Assembly (NCBI GenBank): GCA_032127875.1 | Contig: JAQBHI010000108.1 | Span: 70,273-134,272, forward strand | Direction: 5' to 3' | DNA: 64,000 bases | Origin: CADEEV01 sp032127875 | GTDB taxonomy: Bacteria; Acidobacteriota; Vicinamibacteria; Fen-336 | In this document: positions 26,318 to 36,577 of the stretch, piece after piece | How positions within the stretch are numbered: position 1 is the stretch's first letter | Layout: each line of letters starts with the position of its first letter | Made by a program: the position numbers and the translations under genes | The notes under the pieces: generated by a model | What the model saw: the letters and a program-made list of their open reading frames with translations, nothing else | Databases searched by the model: none | Told to the model about the DNA's origin: nothing

Positions 26318-27006
26318 AGGATCCAGTTTTCGCCGGACCCGACGTCCCATCGGCCGTCGAGGCGGCCGCTGAGGCGCTAGGCCTCACGCCTGAAAAGCTG
26401 CGCTTCGTGGTACTCGACCCGGGCAGCGTCGGGGGACCGGGGCGTGGCCCCAGCTCCGCGCGCATAGCCGTGCTGCTGGGCGAGCCCGCCCCGGCGCCGG
26501 CGCGACCACCGGACGCGGTCCGCCCCCCGGAGCCAGTCGTCGCGTCGCCCGAGGCGGTGCGCGAGACGCTGCAGCGCCTGGTTGGCGAACTGGGCCGGGC
26601 TGCCGGGCTCTCGCTGGAGGTGCACTTCGAGGAGAAGGACGCACAGACGCTGGTGGTGCGCCTCTCCGGCTCCTCCGAGTTCCTGCTGGCCGAGGATGGG
26701 GAGCGGCTGCAGGCGCTCGAGCACCTGTTCCAGCGCATCGCGGCAGATCATCTCGAGCAGCGGCTGGTGGTGGATGCCGACGGCTACCGCCAGGTCCGCG
26801 AGGCCCGCATCACCGAGCGCGCCCTGGCGCTTGCAGCCGAGGTCCGCAGCAGCGGGGCCCCGCGCGAGACCGGCCCGCTCAATTCCTACGAGCGCCGAGT
26901 CGTACATGTGGCGCTCGCGAGCGAGCCCGGGGTCCAGACCTTCAGCGTGGGAGAGGGTGCGTCCCGGCGCGTGACGATCGCCCCGGCCGGAGCCCCGAAG
27001 GGGTGA
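26314..27006 (+). CDS. jag: Jag/KhpB-family RNA-binding protein (Jag_N, KH, R3H)
   Basis: 230 residues, ATG overlapping the yidC stop. The Jag_N domain covers about residues 8-45 (AVEAAAEALGLTPEKLRFVVLD), a low-complexity Pro/Ala linker follows, then a KH domain (about 75-165) and the R3H domain with LNSYERRVVHVALASEPGVQT. KhpB/Jag binds RNA with KhpA and affects cell elongation and division in Gram-positives. In many genomes mnmE follows; here rsmG follows directly with a GTGA overlap. Confidence 0.9.
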   Translation: MKDPVFAGPDVPSAVEAAAEALGLTPEKLRFVVLDPGSVGGPGRGPSSARIAVLLGEPAPAPARPPDAVRPPEPVVASPEAVRETLQRLVGELGRAAGLSLEVHFEEKDAQTLVVRLSGSSEFLLAEDGERLQALEHLFQRIAADHLEQRLVVDADGYRQVREARITERALALAAEVRSSGAPRETGPLNSYERRVVHVALASEPGVQTFSVGEGASRRVTIAPAGAPKG

Positions 27007-27572
27007 GCCCCCACGCGGCGGCGCTCTCGGCCCTCGGGCTCGAGGGCGCCGCTAGCGAGCGCCTGGCGCGCTACCTCGATCTGCTGGCCGCCTGGGGTGC
27101 CCGCGTCAACCTGACCGGAGCGCGTACCCCAGACGAGCGCGTTCGGGTACTGGTGGCGCCGGTCCTGCCAGCCGCAACGCTGGTGGCCAGTCGACTCCTC
27201 GACATCGGCTCCGGCAACGGTTCGCCGGGTCTCGTGCTGGCGCTGCTCCGACCCGAGTTCCCGGTCACGCTGCTCGAGCCCCGAACCAGGCGCTGGGCCT
27301 TCCTGCGTGAGGCGGCACGCGCGGCGGGCCGCCCCGATGTCGAGGTGTTGCGCGTACGCCACGACGGCTACGCGGGCCCCAGCGCCGCCACCGTCACGCT
27401 GCGCGCGCTGGCCTTGCCGCTTGGCGAGTTGGGCCGGCTCGTGGCGCCAGGCGGGCGGCTGTTGGTATTCGGGCCGGCGCCCCAGCCCGTGGCGCCGTTC
27501 GAGGTCGAGACCAGCCTGCCGGGCCCCGTGCACTCCCTACGCCGCCGCCTCGGAGCGGCGTGTTCCACGTGA
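27003..27572 (+). CDS. rsmG: 16S rRNA (guanine-N7)-methyltransferase RsmG
   Basis: 189 residues from a GTG overlapping the jag stop. RsmG (GidB) methylates G527 in the 530 loop of 16S rRNA. The opening ERLARYLDLLAAWGARVNLTGA and the SAM-binding loop LLDIGSGNGSPGLVLALL are diagnostic; EPRTRRWAFLREAARAAG follows. Its last codons and TGA are embedded in a parS-like palindrome. mnmG, the usual neighbour, is absent here. Confidence 0.93.
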   Translation: MSPHAAALSALGLEGAASERLARYLDLLAAWGARVNLTGARTPDERVRVLVAPVLPAATLVASRLLDIGSGNGSPGLVLALLRPEFPVTLLEPRTRRWAFLREAARAAGRPDVEVLRVRHDGYAGPSAATVTLRALALPLGELGRLVAPGGRLLVFGPAPQPVAPFEVETSLPGPVHSLRRRLGAACST

Positions 27573-27576
27573 AACG
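27561..27576. promoter_or_regulatory. parS: parS centromere-like site
   Basis: TGTTCCACGTGAAACG matches the 16-base parS consensus tGTTnCACGTGAAACa at all but the last base. It overlaps the rsmG stop codon and lies about 50 bases before parA, the usual location for a ParB loading site. Confidence 0.85.
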
Positions 27577-27624
27577 TTGCCCGCGGAACGTGCTATCCTC
27601 CGCCGCCTCGAAGGCAGCCAGCAT

Positions 27625-28431
27625 TTGACCCGCATCATCGCCATCGCCAACCAGAAGGGCGGGGTCGGCAAGACCACGACCGCCATCAATCTCGCCGCCA
27701 GCCTCGCGGCCGCCGAGCGACGCGTGCTGGCGGTCGACGCCGATCCCCAGGGCAACCTCACCTCCGGCCTGGGCCGCAAGCGCCGCGAGCCGCGCCCGAG
27801 CCTGTACGACGCGCTCATCAACCAGGAGCCCGCGGAGGGCCTGCTCGTCGATACTGACCTCACCCACCTGAAACTGTTGCCCGCCGACCGGAATCTGACG
27901 GGGGCCGAGGTGGAGTTGGTCCCGCTGCTGGCCCGCGAGTTCCGCCTCAAGGAGTCGCTCGCCCCGCTGCTGGGGCGGTTCGACGAGGTGCTCATCGATT
28001 GCCCGCCCAGCCTGGGCCTGCTGACCGTGAATGCCCTCACGGCCGCCGACAGCCTGCTGATCCCCTTGCAGTGCGAATACTTTGCGCTCGAGGGGATCGC
28101 GGAGTTGATGAGCACCCGCGACCGCGTGCGGCGGGCACTGAACCCCGGCCTGGAAGTGCTCGGGGTGCTGCTGACGATGGTGGACGAGCGCACCAACCTC
28201 ACCCACCAGGTCATGAGCGAGATCCGGAACCACTTCAAGAACAAGGTGTTCCAGGCGACCATCCCGAGAAGCGTACGACTCGCCGAGGCTCCCAGCTTCG
28301 GCAAGCCGATCCTGCTCTACGACATCCGGTCGCGGGGCGCCGAGGCCTACCTGGAGCTTGCCAAGGAGCTGATGGAGCATGAAGCGAAAGGCGCTGGGCA
28401 AGGGGCTCGCAGCGCTCCTGCCCGATCCTGA
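27625..28431 (+). CDS. parA: chromosome partitioning ATPase ParA (Soj)
   Basis: 268 residues from a TTG at 27625, chosen because TRIIAIANQKGGVGKTTTAINLA is the normal N-terminus. It has the deviant Walker A KGGVGKTTT, A' VLAVDADPQGNLTSGLG and Walker B EVLIDCPPSLGLLT. ParA forms an ATP-dependent DNA-bound dimer whose turnover by ParB moves origins apart. AAGG lies about 11 bases upstream. The C-terminal coding region overlaps parB by 53 bases, so the two are tightly coupled. Confidence 0.95.
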   Translation: MTRIIAIANQKGGVGKTTTAINLAASLAAAERRVLAVDADPQGNLTSGLGRKRREPRPSLYDALINQEPAEGLLVDTDLTHLKLLPADRNLTGAEVELVPLLAREFRLKESLAPLLGRFDEVLIDCPPSLGLLTVNALTAADSLLIPLQCEYFALEGIAELMSTRDRVRRALNPGLEVLGVLLTMVDERTNLTHQVMSEIRNHFKNKVFQATIPRSVRLAEAPSFGKPILLYDIRSRGAEAYLELAKELMEHEAKGAGQGARSAPARS

Positions 28432-29230
28432 TCCTGCCGAGGGAACCACCGCCACGACTAGCGAGGCGGCAGTGGAGCGACTCTCGCCGAACCCGTTTCA
28501 ACCACGCTCGAACATCGATCAGGCACGCCTGGACGAACTGGCGGCCTCGATTCGGACGAGCGGCGTGGTGCAGCCAATCCTGGTGCGTCGGCTGGGCGAC
28601 GGCTACCAGATCGTGGCCGGCGAGCGGCGCTGGCGGGCCGCCCAGCAGGCCGGACTGAAGCGGGTGCCCGTCACGGTCCGCGAGGTGCCCGACGCCGAAC
28701 TCCTCGAGCTCGCCCTCATCGAGAATATCCAGCGCGAGGAACTGTCGGCCCTCGAGGAGGCGCAGGCTTTTCAACGGCTCCAGGACGAACTGCACCTGAC
28801 CCAGGAGCAGATCGCCCAGAAGGTGGGGCGCGACCGCGCGACGGTCGCGAACACCCTGCGACTCTTGCGTTCGCCGCGGGAAGTTCGCGAGCTGCTGGCG
28901 GCAGGCCGGCTCGACGCCGGCCACGCGCGAGCCCTGCTAGCCCTGGAGCACGCCGACGAGCAGGTGTCCCTGGGTCGCGAGGCAGCGCGCAAGGGCCTCT
29001 CGGTCCGAGAGGTCGAGCGCCGCGTGGCGCTACTGCGAGCGCCGCGCAGGGCAGCGGGTCGCAAGGACCCCAACACCCGAGCCGCCGAAGAGCGGCTGCG
29101 AGCCGCGCTCGGCACGAAGGTCCACATCGCCCGGCGTGGCAAAGGCGGCGCGCTGAAGATCGCCTTCACCAGCGAGAGCGAACTCAGTCGTCTATTCGAC
29201 TTGATCCTGCGTCTCTCGCGAGGGCGCTAG
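28379..29230 (+). CDS. parB: chromosome partitioning protein ParB (Spo0J)
   Basis: 283 residues. The N-terminal KRKALGKGLAALLP is the ParA-stimulating peptide. The CTPase/ParB-N domain shows LSPNPFQPRSNID, VVQPILVRRLGDGYQIVAGERRWRAAQQAG and LIENIQREELSALEEAQAFQRL; the helix-turn-helix that reads parS is LTQEQIAQKVGRDRATVANTLRLL. The C-terminus dimerises. The substrate parS site lies 800 bases upstream at the end of rsmG. Confidence 0.96.
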   Translation: MKRKALGKGLAALLPDPDPAEGTTATTSEAAVERLSPNPFQPRSNIDQARLDELAASIRTSGVVQPILVRRLGDGYQIVAGERRWRAAQQAGLKRVPVTVREVPDAELLELALIENIQREELSALEEAQAFQRLQDELHLTQEQIAQKVGRDRATVANTLRLLRSPREVRELLAAGRLDAGHARALLALEHADEQVSLGREAARKGLSVREVERRVALLRAPRRAAGRKDPNTRAAEERLRAALGTKVHIARRGKGGALKIAFTSESELSRLFDLILRLSRGR

Positions 29231-29291
29231 CAGCGGCGCCCGATGCGACTCGGGCGCGAGCCCAAGCGCCTCCCGAGCAAGCATCCGCCCG

Positions 29292-29300
29292 TGCTACCCT
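29292..29300 (+). promoter_or_regulatory. extended -10 box of bactofilin gene
   Basis: TGCTACCCT, TGn plus a -10-like TACCCT, lies 8 bases before the ATG at 29309 in the 78-base gap after parB. No -35 and no ribosome binding site are visible. Confidence 0.4.
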
Positions 29301-29308
29301 GACTCCCG

Positions 29309-29728
29309 ATGCTCAAGCTCAAAGGACTCGGCGCGGTCGAGGAACTGAACGGCTTCATGGACGAGGGTACGGAGTTTCTCGGCGAGTTGCGCTTTCGCGA
29401 CACCTATCGGGTGGACGGCCGTGTCCGCGGCAAGATCGTCTCCGAGAACACCCTGGTCGTGGGCGAGTCGGGGCGGGTCGAGGCCGACATCGATTGCGGG
29501 GTGGTGTCGATCCGTGGCCAGGTGACGGGCCACGTCATCGGGCGCCAGCGCATCGAGTTGCTGACTGGCGCGCGGGTCACGGGCACGCTGATCTCCCCAA
29601 AACTGGTGATCGAGGACGGGGCCTTCTTCTCCGGCGACTGCGCGATGTCGCCTGCCGCGCGACAGCCAGCCCTGGCTGCGTCGGCCCGGGCCGACAACGG
29701 CGCCCTGACGCCTCCCGTGCTACAATAG
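29309..29728 (+). CDS. bactofilin (polymer-forming cytoskeletal protein)
   Basis: 139 residues, cytosolic. The bactofilin beta-helix core is visible as repeated hydrophobic hexads: GTEFLGELRFRDTYRVDGRV, ENTLVVGESGRVEADIDCG, VVSIRGQVTGHVIGRQRIEL and ARVTGTLISPKLVIEDGAFF. The C-terminal Ala/Pro-rich tail is disordered. Bactofilins form nonpolar filaments; in myxobacteria and relatives they act with ParABS in chromosome positioning or with peptidoglycan enzymes in cell shape. Its position right after parAB agrees with such a role. Confidence 0.9.
   Translation: MLKLKGLGAVEELNGFMDEGTEFLGELRFRDTYRVDGRVRGKIVSENTLVVGESGRVEADIDCGVVSIRGQVTGHVIGRQRIELLTGARVTGTLISPKLVIEDGAFFSGDCAMSPAARQPALAASARADNGALTPPVLQ
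29718..29726 (+). promoter_or_regulatory. extended -10 box of selD
   Basis: TGCTACAAT, overlapping the bactofilin stop, 15 bases before the selD ATG. The following bases are AT-rich (29727-29741), and no ribosome binding site is seen. Confidence 0.4.
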
Positions 29729-29741
29729 TTTCTTATATATT

Positions 29742-30779
29742 ATGACCGACGATCGCGAAAGGATCCTGAGGCTCACCGAACGGGTCGCCTGCGCGGGTTG
29801 AGCGAGCAAGCTCGGCCCAGCCGAACTCGCCCAGGTCCTGGGCGGTCTGGAACGCTCGGAAGACCCGCGGGTCCTCGTCGGCTTCGAGACGGGAGACGAC
29901 GCCGGTGTCTACCGTCTCGACGAGCACACGGCGCTGGTCCAGACCGTGGACTTCTTCACGCCGGTCGTGGACGACCCATACAGCTTCGGTCAGATCGCCG
30001 CGGCCAACGCGCTCTCCGACGTCTACGCGATGGGCGGTCGCCCACTGACGGCGCTCTCGATAGCGGCGTTTCCCGAACGCGACTTTCCCCTCGAGTGGGC
30101 CGCCGCCATAGTGCGCGGTGGACACGACAAGCTGCGCGAGGCGGGCTGCGTACTGCTCGGCGGCCACACTATCCGTGATCCCGAGATCAAGTTCGGCTAC
30201 GCGATCACCGGGCTCGCTGATCCTGACCGCGTTCTCTCGAACGTCGGCGCCGCTGCGGGAGACGTGCTGGTCCTCACCAAGCCGCTCGGCACCGGCGTCA
30301 TCGCCACGGCGCTCAAGGCCGGTCAGGCCCCCGCCGCGGTGGTGGCCGCGTCCGCGCAGTCGATGGCCACACTCAACCGCATCGCCGCGGCCACGGCCCT
30401 GCGCCTGGGCGTGCGCGCCGCCACCGACGTCACGGGGTTCGGGCTGATCGGCCACGCCTGGAACATTGCCCGCGAGAGCCATGTGAGCATCGAGCTTCGC
30501 CTCGCCGAGCTACCGCTGCTGCCGGGAGCGCGCGAGCTGGCGCTTGGCTTCCAGCCGGGCGGCCTCAAGGCGAATCGCAGCGCCTACGAGGCCAGAGTCC
30601 TCGACCGCGCTGCCCCTGACGAAGCCCTGCGCGCGCTCGTCTACGACCCGCAGACATCGGGCGGCCTGTTGCTGCCGGTGCCACCGGACGCCCTCCCCGG
30701 CCTGCTCGCGGATCTCAAAGCGGCTCGCGTGATCGGCCGCGTCACGGCCGCAGCCGAGCGGCCCATCGTCCTCGTCTAA
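29742..30779 (+). CDS. selD: selenide, water dikinase SelD, selenocysteine-containing (in-frame UGA at 29799-29801)
   Basis: 345 residues only if the UGA at codon 20 is read as selenocysteine, matching the family's ~347. SelD makes selenophosphate from selenide and ATP, the selenium donor for tRNA-Sec and 2-selenouridine. The catalytic block is CAG-U-ASKLGPAEL, where E. coli has Cys17 and Lys20 in the same layout. Before the UGA the frame starts with ATG and continues in family style (RILRLTERVACAG); after it come the ATP/metal-binding blocks FETGDDAGVYRL and TVDFFTPVVDDPYSFGQIAAANALSDVYAMGG. A hairpin just downstream could be the SECIS. Starting at an internal codon would delete the active site, so readthrough is far more likely. 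Confidence 0.9.
29828..29844 (+). promoter_or_regulatory. candidate bacterial SECIS hairpin in selD
   Basis: A 7-base-pair stem (CGCCCAG with CTGGGCG) closes a GTC loop. The loop starts 33 bases after the UGA and has G as its first base, fitting the general bacterial SECIS rules. A second, weaker stem (TCGGC/GCCGA, 29812-29824) lies nearer but has no G at the start of its loop. Confidence 0.5.
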
Positions 30780-30793
30780 GGGGGCCCGAAGCT

Positions 30794-30823
30794 TTGACCC
30801 TCAGGCGCAGCGCGTGCTACATT
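30794..30823 (+). promoter_or_regulatory. sigma-70 promoter of atpHAGDC
   Basis: -35 TTGACC (30794-30799), 18-base spacer, extended -10 TGC-TACATT (-10 at 30818-30823). It lies just after the selD stop and gives a leader of about 38 bases to atpH. Confidence 0.7.
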
Positions 30824-30867
30824 TCGCCGCCCTAAAGCCAGCGAAACAGGGAGCAGAAACAACGAGC

Positions 30868-31416
30868 ATGAAAAGACTGTCACCTGGCGCTTCGCGCCGC
30901 TACGCTCGGGCCCTGCTGGACGTGGCCCTGGTCCAGGGCGACGCCGGGGCACTGCGGCGGGAGCTCGATGCCGCGGCGACGCTGCTCGACGCGAACGCCG
31001 ACTTGCGCGCGGCCTTCGGCAACCGGGTGCTGAGCGCCGGGCGCAAGAAGAAGTTGGCGCTGGCAGTCTGGCCCGAGCCGGGCGCCTCCACGATCTTCGG
31101 GCGCCTTACGAGCCTGCTCGCGGAGCGCAATCGCCTCGAGCTTCTGCCAGCGATTGCCGCCGCCTACCGCCTGCAGCTTTTCGCCCACCAGAACGTGGCC
31201 GCCGCGGCAGTCGTCTCCGCGGTCGCCCTCGACGAGCAGCAGCTGGCGGCCCTCGAAGCAGCGCTGCGCAAGGCCACCGCCAGGGGCGTCGAGATCGACG
31301 CGAGCCTCGACCCGAGCTTGCTGGGCGGGGTTCTGGTGAAGCTCGGCGGCCGCCACTACGACGGGTCCGTGCGCGGTCGCCTGAAGGCGCTCCGCGCGAG
31401 TCTCGCCGGAGCATAG
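30868..31416 (+). CDS. atpH: F-type ATP synthase delta subunit
   Basis: 182 residues from the ATG at 30868; an upstream in-frame start (30814) is inside the promoter. The delta subunit joins F1 to the stator b subunits. Family features are the N-terminal SRRYARALLDVALVQGD, the middle LLAERNRLELLPAIAAAYRL, and the C-terminal DPSLLGGVLVKLGGRHYDGSV. It is normally preceded by atpF; here selD precedes it and the Fo genes are absent. Confidence 0.95.
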   Translation: MKRLSPGASRRYARALLDVALVQGDAGALRRELDAAATLLDANADLRAAFGNRVLSAGRKKKLALAVWPEPGASTIFGRLTSLLAERNRLELLPAIAAAYRLQLFAHQNVAAAAVVSAVALDEQQLAALEAALRKATARGVEIDASLDPSLLGGVLVKLGGRHYDGSVRGRLKALRASLAGA

Positions 31417-31428
31417 GGGAGAGTATCG

Positions 31429-32949
<1,521 letters not shown>

Positions 32950-33058
32950 GCCATGGCGTTTTCCGCAGCGGCGGCTTCCCCTCTCCGCCGAGTGCAAATC
33001 TGGTTTGCGCGAGGCGTCTGGATGAAGGCCCCGCCGGAGCGAGGACGCGGCTAAGACG

Positions 33059-33910
33059 ATGCCCGCCCTGCTCGACATCCGCCGCCGGATCCGCAGCGTG
33101 AAGAACACGCAGCAGATCACCAAGGCCATGAAAATGGTCTCGGCCGCGAAGCTGCGCCGCGCCCAGGAAGCCATGTTCGGGGCCCGTCCCTACGCGCGCA
33201 AGATGCTGGAGGTCCTGAACAGCATGGCCTCGCGCGCCCAGCCCGAGGCGCACCCGCTGCTCGAAAAGCGTGAGGGCGGCAAGATCCTGCTGCTCGTCGT
33301 GACCTCGGACAAGGGGCTGTGCGGCGGCTTCAACGCCAACATCATTCGCCGCGCGGCGGGTTTCCTCGAAGACAACCGCGCCGGCGACGTGCGCATGAGC
33401 CTGATCGGCCGCAAGGGGCGCGACTACTTCAAGCGCCGCTCGGTGAGCGTGAAGAGCGAGTCCGTCGGGGTGTTTCAGGCGCTGCGCTACCACCACGCGC
33501 AGAAGATCGCCACCGAATTGATCACCGCCTTCACGTCAGGCGAGGTGGGTCAGGTGTTCCTGGTCTACAACGAGTTCAAGAGCGTCATTCAACAGCGCAT
33601 CGTCTTGGACCGGCTGCTGCCGATCGAGAGGGCGGTGCTCGACCCGACGGACCCGGGCCTCGACTATCTCTACGAGCCGGGGCCGAAAGGCATCTTCGAC
33701 AGGCTCTTGCCCAAGTACGTCGAGACCCGAGTCTGGCAGGCGCTGCTCGAGTCGGCCGCGGCCGAGCACGGCGCGCGCATGGCGGCCATGGACGCCGCCA
33801 CGAACAACGCCGGCGACATGATCGATCGCCTGACCCTCTACATGAACAAGGTCCGCCAGGCCGCCATCACCAAGGAGATCATCGAGGTGGTGTCGGGTGC
33901 GGGGTCCTGA
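33059..33910 (+). CDS. atpG: F-type ATP synthase gamma subunit
   Basis: 283 residues. The central rotor shaft of F1. The N-terminal helix RRRIRSVKNTQQITKAMKMVSAAKLRRAQE and the C-terminal helix AAMDAATNNAGDMIDRLTLYMNKVRQAAITKEI are the two antiparallel coiled-coil strands; LLVVTSDKGLCGGFNANI is the Rossmann-like core. It is followed 14 bases later by atpD. Confidence 0.97.
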   Translation: MPALLDIRRRIRSVKNTQQITKAMKMVSAAKLRRAQEAMFGARPYARKMLEVLNSMASRAQPEAHPLLEKREGGKILLLVVTSDKGLCGGFNANIIRRAAGFLEDNRAGDVRMSLIGRKGRDYFKRRSVSVKSESVGVFQALRYHHAQKIATELITAFTSGEVGQVFLVYNEFKSVIQQRIVLDRLLPIERAVLDPTDPGLDYLYEPGPKGIFDRLLPKYVETRVWQALLESAAAEHGARMAAMDAATNNAGDMIDRLTLYMNKVRQAAITKEIIEVVSGAGS

Positions 33911-33924
33911 ACGCGGAAGGATTT

Positions 33925-35361
<1,437 letters not shown>

Positions 35362-35365
35362 CGCC

Positions 35366-35782
35366 ATGGCCCTGCCCACCAAGCTCGACCTCGAGATCGT
35401 GACGCCCGAGGGGCTCTTGCTGAAAGAGTCTGTCGACGAGGTGGTCGTGCCGGGCGAGCTGGGCTATTTCGGGATCCGGCCCGGCCACACCCCGTTTCTC
35501 TCGACGCTCGGCGCGGGCGTGATCAGCTACCGCCTCGGCGCCGAAACGCGACGCCTCAGCTGCTTCTGGGGTTTCTGCGAGGCGCTCCCCCACCGCGTCG
35601 GGATCCTGGCCGAACTCGGCGAGCGAGCCGAGGACATCGACGTGGGGCGGGCCGAGAAAGACAGGGAACACGCCGCCCAGCGGCTGAAATCCATCAAGGC
35701 AGAGGCGGACTACGAGGAAGCGCACAAGGACTACGTGAAGGCCGTGACGCGGCTGGCCGTCGCCAGGTCGCAGCGCGGCTAA
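35366..35782 (+). CDS. atpC: F-type ATP synthase epsilon subunit
   Basis: 138 residues. The inhibitory and coupling subunit of F1: beta-sandwich LDLEIVTPEGLLLKESVDEVVVPGELGYFGIRPGHTPFL and a C-terminal two-helix hairpin rich in Lys, Glu and Ala. It starts 4 bases after the atpD stop and ends the atp group; an ABC transporter permease gene follows 9 bases later, so the exporter may share its transcript. Confidence 0.95.
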   Translation: MALPTKLDLEIVTPEGLLLKESVDEVVVPGELGYFGIRPGHTPFLSTLGAGVISYRLGAETRRLSCFWGFCEALPHRVGILAELGERAEDIDVGRAEKDREHAAQRLKSIKAEADYEEAHKDYVKAVTRLAVARSQRG

Positions 35783-35791
35783 AGCCCGCGG

Positions 35792-36577
35792 TTGATCGAG
35801 CAGATTCGCACGCTCTTCCGCTACCGCCTGCTGATCCACAGCCTCGTCTCACGCGACCTGAAGGCGCGCTATCGCGGCAGCGTGCTCGGCTTCTTCTGGA
35901 GCTTCATCAACCCGCTCCTGTTGTTGCTCACCTACGGTCTGGTCTTCACCGTGATGCTGCCGGTGAAGCGCTCCGCGAACATGGAGCCCTACTTCGTGTT
36001 CCTGTTCTGCGGGATCCTGCCCTGGACGTTCTTCCAGGCGTCGATCGCGGAATCGGCGGGCGTGCTGATCGCCGGCGGCAACCTGATCAAGAAGGTGCTG
36101 TTTCCTGCCGAGGTCCTGACGGTCGTCACGGTGCTGTCGAATCTCGTTCACTTCCTGCTCGGGCTGCCCGTCCTGCTCGGCTTTCTCGCTTGGCACGGGC
36201 GGCTCACCTGGGAGGCGCTGCTGCTGCCCCTGCCGCTGCTAGTCCAACTGGTCTTCACGCTCGGTCTCGCCCTGTTCGTGTCGGCGCTCACCGTGCACTT
36301 CCGCGACATCCAGAACATCCTGGCCCACGTCCTCCACCTGTGGTTCTTCGCGTCTCCCATCCTGTACCTGTACAACGACGCCCACGGCGGCCTCAGGCAC
36401 ATGCTGCGCGTGAACCCGATGGCCCACGTGCTCGTGTCGTATCAACAGATCCTCTTCGACGGCGCCTTCGACCATTGGCGCGGCCTCGCCCTCGCCGGGG
36501 TGTGCGCCCTAGTCACCTACGCGTTCGGCGCCTTCTTCTTCGACAGGCTCCGGGACACGCTGGCAGAGGAAGTGTGA
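35792..36577 (+). CDS. wzm: O-antigen/polysaccharide ABC transporter permease (Wzm/TagG family)
   Basis: 261 residues from a TTG. ABC-2 type permease with six hydrophobic segments; the opening LIHSLVSRDLKARYRGSVLGFFWSFINPLLLLLTYGLVF is the family signature coupling helix, split by short loops. With the ATPase encoded next (GTGA overlap) it exports a lipid-linked polysaccharide across the inner membrane. No glycosyltransferase, epimerase or ligase genes surround it, so the glycan is unknown. It lies immediately after the atp genes. Confidence 0.92.
   Translation: MIEQIRTLFRYRLLIHSLVSRDLKARYRGSVLGFFWSFINPLLLLLTYGLVFTVMLPVKRSANMEPYFVFLFCGILPWTFFQASIAESAGVLIAGGNLIKKVLFPAEVLTVVTVLSNLVHFLLGLPVLLGFLAWHGRLTWEALLLPLPLLVQLVFTLGLALFVSALTVHFRDIQNILAHVLHLWFFASPILYLYNDAHGGLRHMLRVNPMAHVLVSYQQILFDGAFDHWRGLALAGVCALVTYAFGAFFFDRLRDTLAEEV

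Noticed and set aside
23810..26350. A very long minus-strand open frame across rpmH, rnpA, yidD and yidC
   Set aside because: High-GC sequence gives long antisense frames by chance. Its translation is low-complexity (Arg, His, Asp rich) and the plus-strand genes are unmistakable.
29799..29801. The stop codon in selD as a sign of a pseudogene
   Set aside because: It lies exactly at the catalytic Cys/Sec position, the frame is intact on both sides and a hairpin follows. Random decay would not choose this codon.
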